A stretch of 64,000 nt of DNA from JACVRW01 sp038323835 (GTDB lineage: Bacteria > Actinomycetota > Thermoleophilia > Solirubrobacterales > Thermoleophilaceae): the NCBI GenBank assembly GCA_038323835.1, contig JBBQHI010000004.1, forward strand, positions 62,001 through 126,000, read 5' to 3'. Made by a program: the position numbers and the translations under genes. How positions within the stretch are numbered: position 1 is the first letter of the stretch; each line of letters starts with the position of its first letter. A model generated the notes under the pieces. That model was not told the origin of the DNA. It was given only the letters and a program-made list of their open reading frames with translations, and searched no databases. Below are positions 8,752-16,687 of the stretch, in pieces.

Positions 8752-9162
8752 GTGTTCGAGCGGATCGACCACATCGGAGTTGCGGTGTCCGACCTGGACG
8801 CCGCGATCGAGCTGTACCGCGACCAGCTGGGGATGCCCCTCCAGCACCGTGAGACCGTCGAGGCGTTCGGCGTAGACGCGGTGCTGCTGGGCGTGGGCGA
8901 GGGGCACGTGGAGCTGCTCAGGCCCACTGACCCGGACGGCGCGATCGGCCGCTTTCTCGAGCGCAACGGCCCCGGGCTCCACCACGTGGCCTACCAGACC
9001 GACGACATCGACGCCGCCCTGGAACAGGCGCGGTCGGCCGGGCTCCGGCTCATCGATGAGGAACCGCGTACCGGGATCAGGGACAGCCGGGTGGCCTTCG
9101 TGCACCCCAAGTCCACCGGCGGGGTCCTCTCCGAGCTGGTGCAGCCGGCGGAGGGACACTGA
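8752..9162 (+). CDS. mce: Methylmalonyl-CoA epimerase (VOC fold)
   Basis: Interconverts (S)- and (R)-methylmalonyl-CoA in propionate/branched-chain degradation. The 136-residue protein has the two-module VOC metal-binding layout: His in DHIGVAV (about 7), Gln/Glu in the VELLRP segment, His in GLHHVAYQ and Glu in the C-terminal LSELVQ. Length is normal for the family. The GTG start is fixed by the promoter 8 bases upstream. First gene of an operon: the next start follows the stop by 3 bases. Other VOC enzymes are possible but the spacing of motifs fits epimerase best. Confidence 0.88.
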   Translation: MFERIDHIGVAVSDLDAAIELYRDQLGMPLQHRETVEAFGVDAVLLGVGEGHVELLRPTDPDGAIGRFLERNGPGLHHVAYQTDDIDAALEQARSAGLRLIDEEPRTGIRDSRVAFVHPKSTGGVLSELVQPAEGH

Positions 9163-9165
9163 AAC

Positions 9166-9384
9166 GTGACGGATGAGCTGAGACGTGTGGATATCGGCTT
9201 CCTCGGCGGCCAGGTGCTGTCGGTGAAGCTGCCCGGCCCGAACTACGAGGACCTTCAGAAGGCACTCGGTGCGCACGACGACCGCTGGCTGCAGCTGAAG
9301 ACGCAGGACTCCGACGTGGCCATCGACCTCTCGAAGGTGGTCTACGTGAGGCTCGACGCCGACGCTCAGCGGGTCGGCTTCTAG
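9166..9384 (+). CDS. Small conserved-looking protein of unknown function
   Basis: A 72-residue protein starting at GTG 9166. It has no signal peptide or membrane segment. Alternating hydrophobic residues (VDIGFLGGQVLSV and VAIDLSKVVYVRL) suggest a small beta-rich fold. I do not recognise the family. It sits 3 bases after the epimerase and 8 bases before the PAP2 gene, so it is almost certainly translated as part of that operon. Confidence 0.75.
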   Translation: MTDELRRVDIGFLGGQVLSVKLPGPNYEDLQKALGAHDDRWLQLKTQDSDVAIDLSKVVYVRLDADAQRVGF

Positions 9385-9392
9385 CCCCTCGG

Positions 9393-9887
9393 GTGATCCG
9401 CGCGCTGGATCTGGGGCTGCTGCGCCTCCTGCGAACACGCGGGCACAAACCGGGCATGGAGCGGGCGGTGCACGCCCTGGCCCGCTCGGGAGAGCACGGG
9501 CTGCTCTGGGACGCGCTGTCGGGGGTCGGCTGGGTGGTGCACCCGAGCGGGCGGCCGGTGTACCGGCGCGCGGCGCTCACCGTGCTCGCCACGATGGCCG
9601 CCAACACCGTGGTGAAGCTGATCGTGCGGCGGGACCGTCCGCTGCTCGAGGGGCTGCCGGCCCTCACCACCACCATGTCGGGGCGCTCCTACCCCTCGGC
9701 CCACGCGTCCACGTCGTTCGCCGCCGCCCGGGTGCTCTCCTCGGCTCTGCCCGCGCCGCCCCTCTACGCGCTGGCCACCGCGATGGCGCTGTCGCGGCCC
9801 TACCTGGGCGTGCACTACCCGAGCGACATCGCCGCGGGCGCGCTGCTCGGCGACGCCGTGGCCCGCCTGGGCGCCCCGCCGGCATGA
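9393..9887 (+). CDS. PAP2-family phosphatase
   Basis: Membrane acid phosphatase of the PAP2 superfamily, probably acting on a lipid phosphate such as phosphatidic acid or an isoprenyl diphosphate (substrate inferred from the family). The three phosphatase motifs are visible in 164 residues: KLIVRRDRP, SYPSAHAS (with the acid/base His) and SRPYLGVHYPSD with the nucleophile His. Hydrophobic segments lie between them. The start is GTG 9393, and the stop overlaps the ychF start by four bases (ATGA), indicating translational coupling. Confidence 0.88.
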   Translation: MIRALDLGLLRLLRTRGHKPGMERAVHALARSGEHGLLWDALSGVGWVVHPSGRPVYRRAALTVLATMAANTVVKLIVRRDRPLLEGLPALTTTMSGRSYPSAHASTSFAAARVLSSALPAPPLYALATAMALSRPYLGVHYPSDIAAGALLGDAVARLGAPPA

Positions 9888-10966
9888 AGGTCGGCATCGT
9901 CGGGCTGCCCAACGCGGGCAAATCCTCGCTCTTCAACGCCCTCACCAACGCCGGCGCGCAGGCGGCCAACTATCCCTTCACCACCGTGGAGCCGAACGTG
10001 GCCGTGGTGCCCGTGGCCGACGAGCGCCTGGACCAGGTGGTGGACACGATCCGGGCCACGCCCACGGTGTACGAGACGATCGAGTTCCACGACATCGCGG
10101 GCCTGGTGCGCGGGGCCTCCCGGGGAGAGGGGCTGGGCAACCGCTTCCTCGGCAACATCCGCGAGACGGACGCGATCATGCACGTGGTCCGGGCTCACGA
10201 CGACCCGCAGGTGGTGCATCCGGAGGGCCGGGTGGACCCGCTCTCCGATGTGGACGCGGTGGACACGGAGCTGCTGTTCGCCGACCTGGAGCAGGCCGAG
10301 CGACGCCTCGACCGCGTGGCCCGCCAGGCCCGCTCGCTCGACAAGCAGCTTGTGGCCGAGGAGCGCTGGCTGCGCCAGGTGGTGGAGGCGCTCCAGGCCG
10401 GTCGCGCCGCTCGCACGGTGCCGGCGCCCGACGACGCTCCCGGTGCCGAGGTCAGGCTCCAGGCGCTGACCTCGAAGCCGGTGCTCTACGTGGCCAACGT
10501 GGCCGAGGGCGAGCCGCTCGTGCCGCCCCCGGCGCTCGTGGCCCACGCGGAGGAGCGCGGTGCCCGCGCCACAGCCGTGTCGGCCCGCCTGGAGGCCGAG
10601 CTGGCCGACATGGACGAGGCGAGCGCCGCGGAGATGCGCGAGGGCCTCGACGTGGGCGAGTCCGGGCTTCAGACCGTGGTCCGCGAGGCCTTCGCCCTCC
10701 TCGACCTGATCTCGTTCTTCACCGCGGGCGAGGGCAAGGAGGGCCGCGCGTGGGCGATTCCCCGCGGCACCCCGGCCCGACGCGCCGCCGGCGCAGTGCA
10801 CACGGACATGGAGCGGGGATTCGTGGCCGCCGAGGTGGTGGTCTGGAAGGACCTGGTGGACGCCGGGGGCTACGCCGCCGCCCGCGAGCGCGCGCAGATG
10901 CGCGTGGAGGGACGCGAGTACGAGATGCGCGACGGCGACGTCGTCACGTTCCGCTTCACCCCTTAG
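9884..10966 (+). CDS. ychF: YchF/OLA1-family ATPase
   Basis: Ribosome-associated P-loop NTPase of the Obg-related YchF family; family members prefer ATP. The 360-residue protein has the G1 loop GLPNAGKSS (about 7-15), the G3-type motif DIAGLVRG, a coiled-coil insertion in the middle and the C-terminal TGS domain ending in GDVVTFRF. Length is typical (about 360). Last gene of the mce operon. Immediately downstream lies the largest copy of the dispersed hairpin repeat. Confidence 0.95.
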   Translation: MKVGIVGLPNAGKSSLFNALTNAGAQAANYPFTTVEPNVAVVPVADERLDQVVDTIRATPTVYETIEFHDIAGLVRGASRGEGLGNRFLGNIRETDAIMHVVRAHDDPQVVHPEGRVDPLSDVDAVDTELLFADLEQAERRLDRVARQARSLDKQLVAEERWLRQVVEALQAGRAARTVPAPDDAPGAEVRLQALTSKPVLYVANVAEGEPLVPPPALVAHAEERGARATAVSARLEAELADMDEASAAEMREGLDVGESGLQTVVREAFALLDLISFFTAGEGKEGRAWAIPRGTPARRAAGAVHTDMERGFVAAEVVVWKDLVDAGGYAAARERAQMRVEGREYEMRDGDVVTFRFTP

Positions 10967-10974
10967 GAGGGCAT

Positions 10975-11096
10975 GGTCCGGTGCTCGCCCGATGACATAA
11001 GGCTGCGGTGCTCGCCCGATCAACGATCGGGCTGCGCTCCTCACCCCCGATCGGGCTGCGCTCCTCACCCCCGATCGGGCTGCGCTCCTCCCTCGG
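10975..11096 (+). repeat. Dispersed hairpin repeat, copy 1, with internal 24-bp tandem array
   Basis: The stretch begins GGTCCGGTGCTCGCCCGAT, repeats GGTGCTCGCCCGATC, then forms a perfect 8-bp stem GCCCGATC (11014-11021) and GATCGGGC (11025-11032) with loop AAC. After that a 24-base unit containing CGATCGGGCTGCGCTCCTC occurs three times, beginning at 11024, 11048 and 11072. Related sequences are at 13183-13213, 24714-24731, 29761-29805 and 36103-36153. It lies between ychF and the GlxA-type regulator and could act as a transcription end or a REP-like element. Confidence 0.8.
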
Positions 11097-11168
11097 GTGG
11101 CTGGGGGTGGCAGAAATCGTCTGCTGTATGTCCTTGCTGCCAGCCGCGGTTCGCGGGAGCATGTGGCC

Positions 11169-12134
11169 ATGAGCACGCGCAGCGTCGTGATCGTCGCCTT
11201 CCCCGGAGTCCAGCCGCTGGACGCCGTGGGTCCGGCGGAGGTGTTCCACACCGCGGGTCGCCTGCGCCCCGGGGCCTACGAGGTCACGATCGCGGCGCCC
11301 GAGCGCGAGCCGCTCCCGGCCTCGGCGGCGACGCTCATGCCGGACGCGGCCCTGGGCTCGCTGCGCGGCCCGGTGGACACCCTCGTGGTGGCGGGCGGCC
11401 TCGGGGTGCGGGCGCTCGAGCACGACCAGGCCTTCCTGGCCACGCTGCGCCGGGTCGCGGGTCGATCGCGGCGCACGGCGGGCGTGTGCACGGGCGCCCT
11501 CCTCCTGGCCGCCGCCGGCCTGCTCGACGGCCGCCGGGCCACCACGCACTGGGCCAGCTGCGCCCTTCTGGCCGAGCGCTACCCGGAGGTGTCGGTGGAC
11601 CCGGACCCGATCTTCGTCCGCGACGGCGACGTGTACACCTCGGCCGGCGTGACCGCCGGGATGGATCTGGCCCTGGCGCTTGTGGAGGAGGACCTCGGTC
11701 CCGAGGTGGCTCTCGAGACCGCCCGCTGGCTCGTGCTCTTCGTGAAGCGCCCCGGCGGCCAGGCCCAGTTCAGCGCGCAGCTCACGGCCCAGACCGCCGA
11801 GCGCCGGCCGCTGCGGGAGCTCCAGTCCTGGATCGCCGACCACCTGGCCGCGGACCTCAGCATCCCGGCGCTGGCCGCCCGCGCCCACATGAGCGAGCGC
11901 AACTTTGCCCGGGCCTTCGCCCGCGAGGTGGGCATGACCCCGGCGGCGTACGTGGAGGCCGCCCGCGTGGAGAGCGCGCGGATCGCGCTCGAGGCCGGCG
12001 AGACCGCCGTGGAGCTGGTGGCGCGGGGGTCGGGATTCGGAACCGTGGAGACCATGCGCCGCGCTTTTCACCGCCGCCTGGGCGTGGGCCCGGCGGACTA
12101 CCGCCGCCGCTTCCGTTCCGGCGCCGCGGCGTGA
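11169..12134 (+). CDS. GlxA-type transcriptional regulator (DJ-1/PfpI domain plus AraC HTH)
   Basis: A 321-residue regulator. Residues about 1-190 form a DJ-1/PfpI (class I amidotransferase-like) domain with the elbow cysteine in GVCTGALLL and the conserved HWASC segment. About 215-315 is an AraC-type double helix-turn-helix (SIPALAARAHMSERNFARAF and the second helix pair GFGTVETMRRAFHRR). I chose ATG 11169 because the protein then begins at the first beta strand of the domain; the in-frame ATG at 11097 lies next to the repeat. The next gene, a free-standing DJ-1/PfpI protein, follows by 19 bases and may be its partner or target. Confidence 0.88.
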   Translation: MSTRSVVIVAFPGVQPLDAVGPAEVFHTAGRLRPGAYEVTIAAPEREPLPASAATLMPDAALGSLRGPVDTLVVAGGLGVRALEHDQAFLATLRRVAGRSRRTAGVCTGALLLAAAGLLDGRRATTHWASCALLAERYPEVSVDPDPIFVRDGDVYTSAGVTAGMDLALALVEEDLGPEVALETARWLVLFVKRPGGQAQFSAQLTAQTAERRPLRELQSWIADHLAADLSIPALAARAHMSERNFARAFAREVGMTPAAYVEAARVESARIALEAGETAVELVARGSGFGTVETMRRAFHRRLGVGPADYRRRFRSGAAA

Positions 12135-12153
12135 CCCCGAAGAAGGAGACCCG

Positions 12154-12795
12154 ATGGACATCGTGATTCCCCTGTTCGACCGCTTCACCGCACTCGACGC
12201 GGTGGGGCCCTACGAGGTGCTGAGCCGACTGCCGGGCGCGCACGTCACGTTCGCCGCGGTGGAGAGCCGGCCCTACACCACCGAGACCGGGATGCTCACC
12301 ATGAGCGCTGATGCCGCCCTCTCCGACCTGCCCGATCCCGAGGTGCTTGTGGTCCCCGGCGGCACCGGCACCGACTCGGCGCTGGAGGACGAGGCGCTGG
12401 TGGACTGGATCCGCGCCGCGCACGAGACGTCCACCTGGACCACCTCGGTGTGCACGGGCTCACTGCTGCTCGGAGCCGCGGGTGTGCTCGAGGGCCTGGA
12501 CGCCACGAGCCACTGGCTCGACCTCGAGGAGCTCGAGCGGTTCGGCGCGCGGCCCACGAGCCGCCGCGTGGTGGAGCAGGGAAAGGTGATCACCGCCGCT
12601 GGGGTGTCTTCCGGCATCGACATGGCGCTGACGCTCGCCGCGCACATCGGGGGCGACGAGGTGGCCAAGGCGATCCAGCTCGGGATCGAGTACGACCCGG
12701 AGCCTCCGTTCGACTCCGGGTCCACGGCCAAGGCCTCGCCCGAGACGGTGGCGCTGGTGCGCGCCGTGGTGGCCCAGAGGGAGACCGCCGCCTGA
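12154..12795 (+). CDS. DJ-1/PfpI family protein
   Basis: A 213-residue single-domain member of the DJ-1/PfpI superfamily, close in layout to isonitrile hydratase-like proteins. The elbow cysteine is in SVCTGSLLL and the neighbouring ATSHWLDL segment is conserved. A good Shine-Dalgarno AAGGAGA precedes the ATG at 12154. It resembles the N-terminal domain of the GlxA-type regulator immediately upstream, so the pair may have arisen by duplication of that domain. The reaction, if any, is not predictable. Confidence 0.85.
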   Translation: MDIVIPLFDRFTALDAVGPYEVLSRLPGAHVTFAAVESRPYTTETGMLTMSADAALSDLPDPEVLVVPGGTGTDSALEDEALVDWIRAAHETSTWTTSVCTGSLLLGAAGVLEGLDATSHWLDLEELERFGARPTSRRVVEQGKVITAAGVSSGIDMALTLAAHIGGDEVAKAIQLGIEYDPEPPFDSGSTAKASPETVALVRAVVAQRETAA

Positions 12796-12804
12796 GCGGC
12801 CTGC

Positions 12805-12810
12805 TATACC
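12805..12810 (+). promoter_or_regulatory. Possible -10 element of leaderless small secreted gene
   Basis: TATACC ends 7 bases before the GTG at 12818. The last base deviates from TANNNT. Confidence 0.45.
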
Positions 12811-12817
12811 GCTCCGG

Positions 12818-13168
12818 GTGCGCTCCGGACTCCTGATCGCCGCCCTGGGGGTGGCCGTGGCGGTGCTTCTCGCCGCCGGGCCGCCCGCGCAGGCCGCCAA
12901 GACGTGCAGCGTGGGCGAGGGGCGTGGCTACGGCACCACCCAGGTCACCTTCCTGAGGGTGTCGGGCACGAGCTGCCGCAGTGGCCGGAAGCTGGTGAAG
13001 GCGTTCCACGCCTGCCGTCCCGGCAAGAAGGGCAAATGCGGCAACCACCTGCTCGGGTGGAGCTGCACCGAGAGCCGGTACCACCAGCGCAGGCACAGCT
13101 ACCGCTCGCGCGTGGTGTGCGCGCTCGGGGGCAAGCGCGTGAGGCACAACTACACCCAGAAGTATTAG
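12818..13168 (+). CDS. Small secreted cysteine-containing protein, unknown function
   Basis: A 116-residue protein with a clear signal peptide (hydrophobic core about 4-20, cleavage after AQA near 26). The mature part is basic, rich in Arg/Lys/His, and has about six cysteines, suggesting disulfide bonds outside the cell. I do not recognise the family. GTG start at 12818, apparently leaderless. Its TAG stop overlaps a GTG that could start the next reading frame. Confidence 0.75.
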   Translation: MRSGLLIAALGVAVAVLLAAGPPAQAAKTCSVGEGRGYGTTQVTFLRVSGTSCRSGRKLVKAFHACRPGKKGKCGNHLLGWSCTESRYHQRRHSYRSRVVCALGGKRVRHNYTQKY

Positions 13169-13182
13169 TGCTGCGGCGCTCC

Positions 13183-13213
13183 GGCCGATCGACGATCGGC
13201 CTCCGCTCCTCGC
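13183..13213 (+). repeat. Dispersed hairpin repeat, copy 2
   Basis: Perfect stem GGCCGATC (13183-13190) and GATCGGCC (13194-13201) with loop GAC, followed by TCCGCTCCTCGC as in the other copies. Compared with copy 1 the second stem pair is changed on both arms (C:G to G:C), keeping the hairpin. Confidence 0.75.
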
Positions 13214-13230
13214 TGGGCCGCGGTGGCCGC

Positions 13231-13863
13231 GTGTTACCGCTGTTGCTGCTGGCCGGCCTGGCGGCGCCGGCCCCGAGCCACGCCGCGTGCGGACAGGTTG
13301 AGGCCGGCGGGCCGACCGGGACGGGCTCCTCGCCCGCTCCTCTTGCCGTGGGCGACTCGGTGATGCTCGGCGCCTTCCGCGGCCTGCGTGCCGCGGGCTT
13401 CGAGGTGAATGCCCGGGTGTGCCGCCAGATGGGCGAGGGGCTGGACCTGCTCGATGAGCGGGAGCACGCGGGAACGCTGCCGGACGTGGTGGTGATGGCG
13501 CTGGGCACGAACTGGGTCGTGACCACCGCGGACATCCGCCGGGCGCTGCGCATCGCCGGCCCGGGCCGGGTGCTCGGTCTCGTCACCCCCCGGGAGACCG
13601 GCGGCGCGGCCAGCACCGACCAGTCACGGATCCGCGCGGCGGGCCGCCGCTGGTCCACGCGGGTGAAGGTGCTCGACTGGGTTCGCTACAGCGCGGCGCA
13701 CAGCTCGTGGTTCGGCGGCGACGGCCTCCACCTCACACCGGCGGGCACCGCGGGCTTCACCCGCCTCCTGCGGCGAGCGCTCCGCTGGACTCCCTCCGTG
13801 CTCACGGCGCGCTGGTCGCCCGAGGCGCGCGGCGCACCGGCCGAGACGCTCGCGGGCCCCTGA
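13231..13863 (+). CDS. Secreted SGNH/GDSL-like hydrolase
   Basis: The SGNH hydrolase blocks are readable: block I VGDSVMLG with the nucleophile Ser, block III LGTNWVV with the oxyanion Asn, and block V GDGLHLTPAGT with the Asp-x-x-His pair. The related actinobacterial proteins are O-acyltransferase-associated or lipase-like esterases acting on cell-envelope glycans; the substrate here is unknown. The signal peptide core is LPLLLLAGLAAPAP. I use GTG 13231 (210 residues) because the alternative GTG 13168 would put the hairpin repeat inside the coding sequence; this is not certain. Convergent with the SpoIID gene, 7 bases apart. Confidence 0.78.
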   Translation: MLPLLLLAGLAAPAPSHAACGQVEAGGPTGTGSSPAPLAVGDSVMLGAFRGLRAAGFEVNARVCRQMGEGLDLLDEREHAGTLPDVVVMALGTNWVVTTADIRRALRIAGPGRVLGLVTPRETGGAASTDQSRIRAAGRRWSTRVKVLDWVRYSAAHSSWFGGDGLHLTPAGTAGFTRLLRRALRWTPSVLTARWSPEARGAPAETLAGP

Positions 13864-13870
13864 GCCCCGA

Positions 13871-15244
13871 TCAGCGGACGCGCACCGCGGGCCCGGCCAC
13901 CGTGCCGGCCGTCACGCGGTACACACCCGGTGCGGCCACGGACGCCACGTAGCGCCCGGCGGCCGAGGTGCGCACCCGGCCCACGGCGTGCCAGGTCCCG
14001 GCGCCTCGCCGCTCCACGATCAGGCGGTGGCTGCGCGGCGCCGGGTCGAAGCTGCCCATGAGGCGCGCGGGCAGCGGGCGGCTCCCCCAGGTGGCGGGGA
14101 AGGCGGTGCGCCCGGCGCGTGCCGAGGTGGACACCCTGATGAAGCGCATCCAGGTGTCACGCAGGCCGAGCCGCTCGCGGATCTCCGGGCCGGAGATGGT
14201 GGTGGACCCGCGGCTGCCGACCACGCGCGCACGCACGATTCGCGGTGAGGTGCCTCGCTCGAGCACCTTCAGCTTCTGGAACTTCCCTCTCGCTCCCAGC
14301 GCGCGCGTGAGCGTGGCGGTGGAGAAGGAGACCTGCCAGCGGTGGTACGGGGAGCGGTCGTCGTAGGGATCGGGCACGCCCACGAGCCAGGGCTTGCTCA
14401 GCGAGCCCACGAACGAGTACTGGATGCTCTCGGTGTGGCCTCCGGAGGTCGAGAAGTAGTAGGTGATCGCGGGCACGCCGCCGTAGGTGAGGATCCGCCC
14501 GGCGGTGCCGGCCACGGCGGCGTCGCTGCGCACGCTCTCGCCCGTCACGCCGCGATAGACCTGCGAGCGGGTGTCGGGGTAGAGGTCGAACTCGCCGCCG
14601 GTCTTGCGTGTGGCCAGCGCGTAGGTGCGCGCGGCCACGGCCTGGGCCTTGAGTGCCTCCAGCGGCCATGAGTTCGGCATCTCGCCCGCCACCACGCCGC
14701 GCACGTAGTCGTCGAGGGAGATGCTGTTCACGGCCGTGACCGCGCTACCGTCGTTCAGGATCTGCACCGCTCCGCGGTAGCGCCCGCTGCTCACCCCGTT
14801 GATCGCGGGCCCGAGCAGGCGCAGCACGCCGTCGGGCCGGTCGAGCCGCAGTCCGGAGGAGAAGCGGCCGATTCGCCTGCCCCCAGTGGTGGAGAGCAGG
14901 ATCCCGCCGCGCGACGGGCGCGCGATGTAGGTGGTGGACGGCTTCAGGCGATGGCCGCCGCCGCGGGTGGCCCCGCGCACGCGGATGTACGGGTCGCCGG
15001 GCTGGAGCAGGATGCGAACTGAGCGCTGGCTCGCCGAGACCAGGCTGGTGCCGCTGTAGTAGTGGGAGAGGATCCCGCGGTAGCCCGACCCCTGGAGCGC
15101 GTATCCGTAGGCCCCGTACTGGCTCATGCCGATGCCGTGACCCCAGCCGGCGCCGCGAATCACGTTGCGGGTGGCGGCCTCCGAGGCGGCGGGGCCGACC
15201 AGGGCCGCGGACATCACGGCTATGGAAAGGAGGGTTCGGCGCAT
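13871..15244 (-). CDS. SpoIID/LytB domain protein, secreted, with permuted motif order
   Basis: A 457-residue secreted protein with a signal peptide (about 1-25). Immediately after it comes the GWGHGIGMSQYGAYG motif, then the body of the SpoIID domain with SLDDYVRGVVAGEMP, ALKAQAVAARTYAL and YFSTSGGHTE. In SpoIID/LytB of Firmicutes the GHGxGMSQ motif is at the C-terminal end, so the order is permuted here, a layout I believe is common in actinobacteria. A beta-rich C-terminal region of about 120 residues follows. SpoIID proteins cleave or remodel denuded peptidoglycan glycan strands. ATG 15244 has GGAAG upstream; an in-frame TTG at 15256 is an alternative. Confidence 0.88.
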   Translation of the reverse strand: MRRTLLSIAVMSAALVGPAASEAATRNVIRGAGWGHGIGMSQYGAYGYALQGSGYRGILSHYYSGTSLVSASQRSVRILLQPGDPYIRVRGATRGGGHRLKPSTTYIARPSRGGILLSTTGGRRIGRFSSGLRLDRPDGVLRLLGPAINGVSSGRYRGAVQILNDGSAVTAVNSISLDDYVRGVVAGEMPNSWPLEALKAQAVAARTYALATRKTGGEFDLYPDTRSQVYRGVTGESVRSDAAVAGTAGRILTYGGVPAITYYFSTSGGHTESIQYSFVGSLSKPWLVGVPDPYDDRSPYHRWQVSFSTATLTRALGARGKFQKLKVLERGTSPRIVRARVVGSRGSTTISGPEIRERLGLRDTWMRFIRVSTSARAGRTAFPATWGSRPLPARLMGSFDPAPRSHRLIVERRGAGTWHAVGRVRTSAAGRYVASVAAPGVYRVTAGTVAGPAVRVR

Positions 15245-15285
15245 TAGGACTTCCAACTCCTATATCGGCCGAAGGTAGCGGGACT

Positions 15286-16611
15286 TCAGGTCACCCTGAA
15301 CAGGCGCCAGTCCCCGGGCACCCCGCGCAGCTCGTGCGTGCCCCGGTCCTCGAAGTCGATTCCGGAACCCGCCACGAGGTCCTTCACCGTGCTCGACACG
15401 AGCACCTCGCCCCCGTCGGCCATGCCCATCACGCGCGCCGCGATGTGCACCGCGAGGCCACCCAGGTCGTCGTCGCGCCTCACCTCGAGCTCGCCGGTGT
15501 GCAGCCCGGCCCGCAGCTCCAGGCCCAGGTCCTCCACGGCCTCGGTGATCGACGCGGCGCAGCGGATCGCCCGCGCGGGACCGTCGAAGGTGGCGAGAAA
15601 GCCGTCGCCGGTGTGTTTGATCTCGCGGCCGCGATGGCGGTCGAGAGCGCGGCGGAAGAGCTGGTCGTGGCGTCCCAGCAGGTCCTGCCAGCCGCGATCG
15701 CCGAGGTCGGCGGCGCGCCGGGTGGAGTCCACGATGTCGGTGAACATCACCGTCGCCAGCATGCGGTCGGGCTCGCTCACGTGGCGCTCGCCGGTGAGGA
15801 ACTCCTCGATCTCGCCCATGATCGACTCCGAGTCGCCCACGGCGAACATGTTGTCCTTTCCCTCCAGCTCCACGTAGCGCGCGCCGGGCACGTGCTCGGC
15901 GATGTAGCGCGAGTGCTCGACCTTGATGAAGGTGTCCTCTCGCCTGTGCATCACCAGCGTGGGCACCCGGATCGAGGGCAGCACGTCGCGCACGTCGAAC
16001 TTCCCGATCAGGTCGAATATCCGCCTGATCGTGCCCGGGCTGGCCGCCAGTCGCTCGAGCCGTCCCGCCCACTCCATGAAGCGGGGGTCGCCCATGCGGC
16101 TGGGGGCAACGCTGCCGGCCACGAGTCCCTCGCCCCAGTGCTCGACGCTCATCTCCATCTTGGCGTCGCGCTCCGCGGCGTGCCACGCCCACTCGTGGTC
16201 CTCGGCCCAGATGGCCCGCGAGAACGTGGCGTAGAGGATCAGTGCCCGGGTGCGGTCGGGATGGGTGGCGCCGAAGAGCACCGCCATCGGACCTCCCTCG
16301 AGCGTGGCGCAGATGGCGGCCTCCTTGGATCCGGCGGCGTCCATCACGGCGAGCACGTCGTCCATCTGCTCCTCCAGCGTGGGTGCTCCGTGGAGGGGAT
16401 CCGACAGGCCGGATCCGCGGCGGTCGAAGGTGATGACGCGGGCGAACTGCGTGAGGCGCTCCATCACGGCCTCCAGGGCCGGATCGGACCAGAGGTACTC
16501 GACCTGCGAGATCCAGGGCGGGATCCACACGAGATCCACGGGGCCGTCCCCGTGAACGGTGTAAGCGATGTGCAGATCCCCGCTCCGGGCGTAGCGCGCG
16601 ACGGGAGGCAC
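15286..16611 (-). CDS. Alpha/beta hydrolase fused to a class III nucleotidyl cyclase domain
   Basis: A 441-residue fusion. The N-terminal 270 residues are an alpha/beta hydrolase-like domain beginning YARSGDLHIAYTVHG, of the type often joined to cyclases in actinobacteria. The nucleophile-elbow region reads CATLEGGP, so the usual Ser is not obvious and the domain may be a sensor rather than an enzyme. The C-terminal cyclase domain has the metal Asp pair in FTDIVDST and GDGFLATFD and the transition-state Arg in VHIAARV (His where Asn is usual). Product cAMP or cGMP is inferred. GTG 16611 is chosen because TAGAGT ends 7 bases upstream. Divergent from the TPP enzyme. Confidence 0.85.
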   Translation of the reverse strand: MPPVARYARSGDLHIAYTVHGDGPVDLVWIPPWISQVEYLWSDPALEAVMERLTQFARVITFDRRGSGLSDPLHGAPTLEEQMDDVLAVMDAAGSKEAAICATLEGGPMAVLFGATHPDRTRALILYATFSRAIWAEDHEWAWHAAERDAKMEMSVEHWGEGLVAGSVAPSRMGDPRFMEWAGRLERLAASPGTIRRIFDLIGKFDVRDVLPSIRVPTLVMHRREDTFIKVEHSRYIAEHVPGARYVELEGKDNMFAVGDSESIMGEIEEFLTGERHVSEPDRMLATVMFTDIVDSTRRAADLGDRGWQDLLGRHDQLFRRALDRHRGREIKHTGDGFLATFDGPARAIRCAASITEAVEDLGLELRAGLHTGELEVRRDDDLGGLAVHIAARVMGMADGGEVLVSSTVKDLVAGSGIDFEDRGTHELRGVPGDWRLFRVT

Positions 16612-16618
16612 GCCCCTG

Positions 16619-16624
16619 ACTCTA
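16619..16624 (-). promoter_or_regulatory. -10 element of leaderless cyclase gene
   Basis: On the minus strand TAGAGT ends 7 bases before the GTG at 16611. No Shine-Dalgarno sequence is present. Confidence 0.6.
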
Positions 16625-16673
16625 TTTACGCTGGACTGCGAGCAGTTGCCGGATTCGGGCTCAGGCCGGTGGG

Positions 16674-16679
16674 TACAGT
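16674..16679 (+). promoter_or_regulatory. -10 element of leaderless TPP enzyme gene
   Basis: TACAGT ends 8 bases before the GTG at 16688. Confidence 0.6.
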
Positions 16680-16687
16680 CACTGCCC

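Noticed and set aside
11024..11096. CRISPR array
   Set aside because: The 24-base units are directly tandem without spacers, and no cas genes are nearby.
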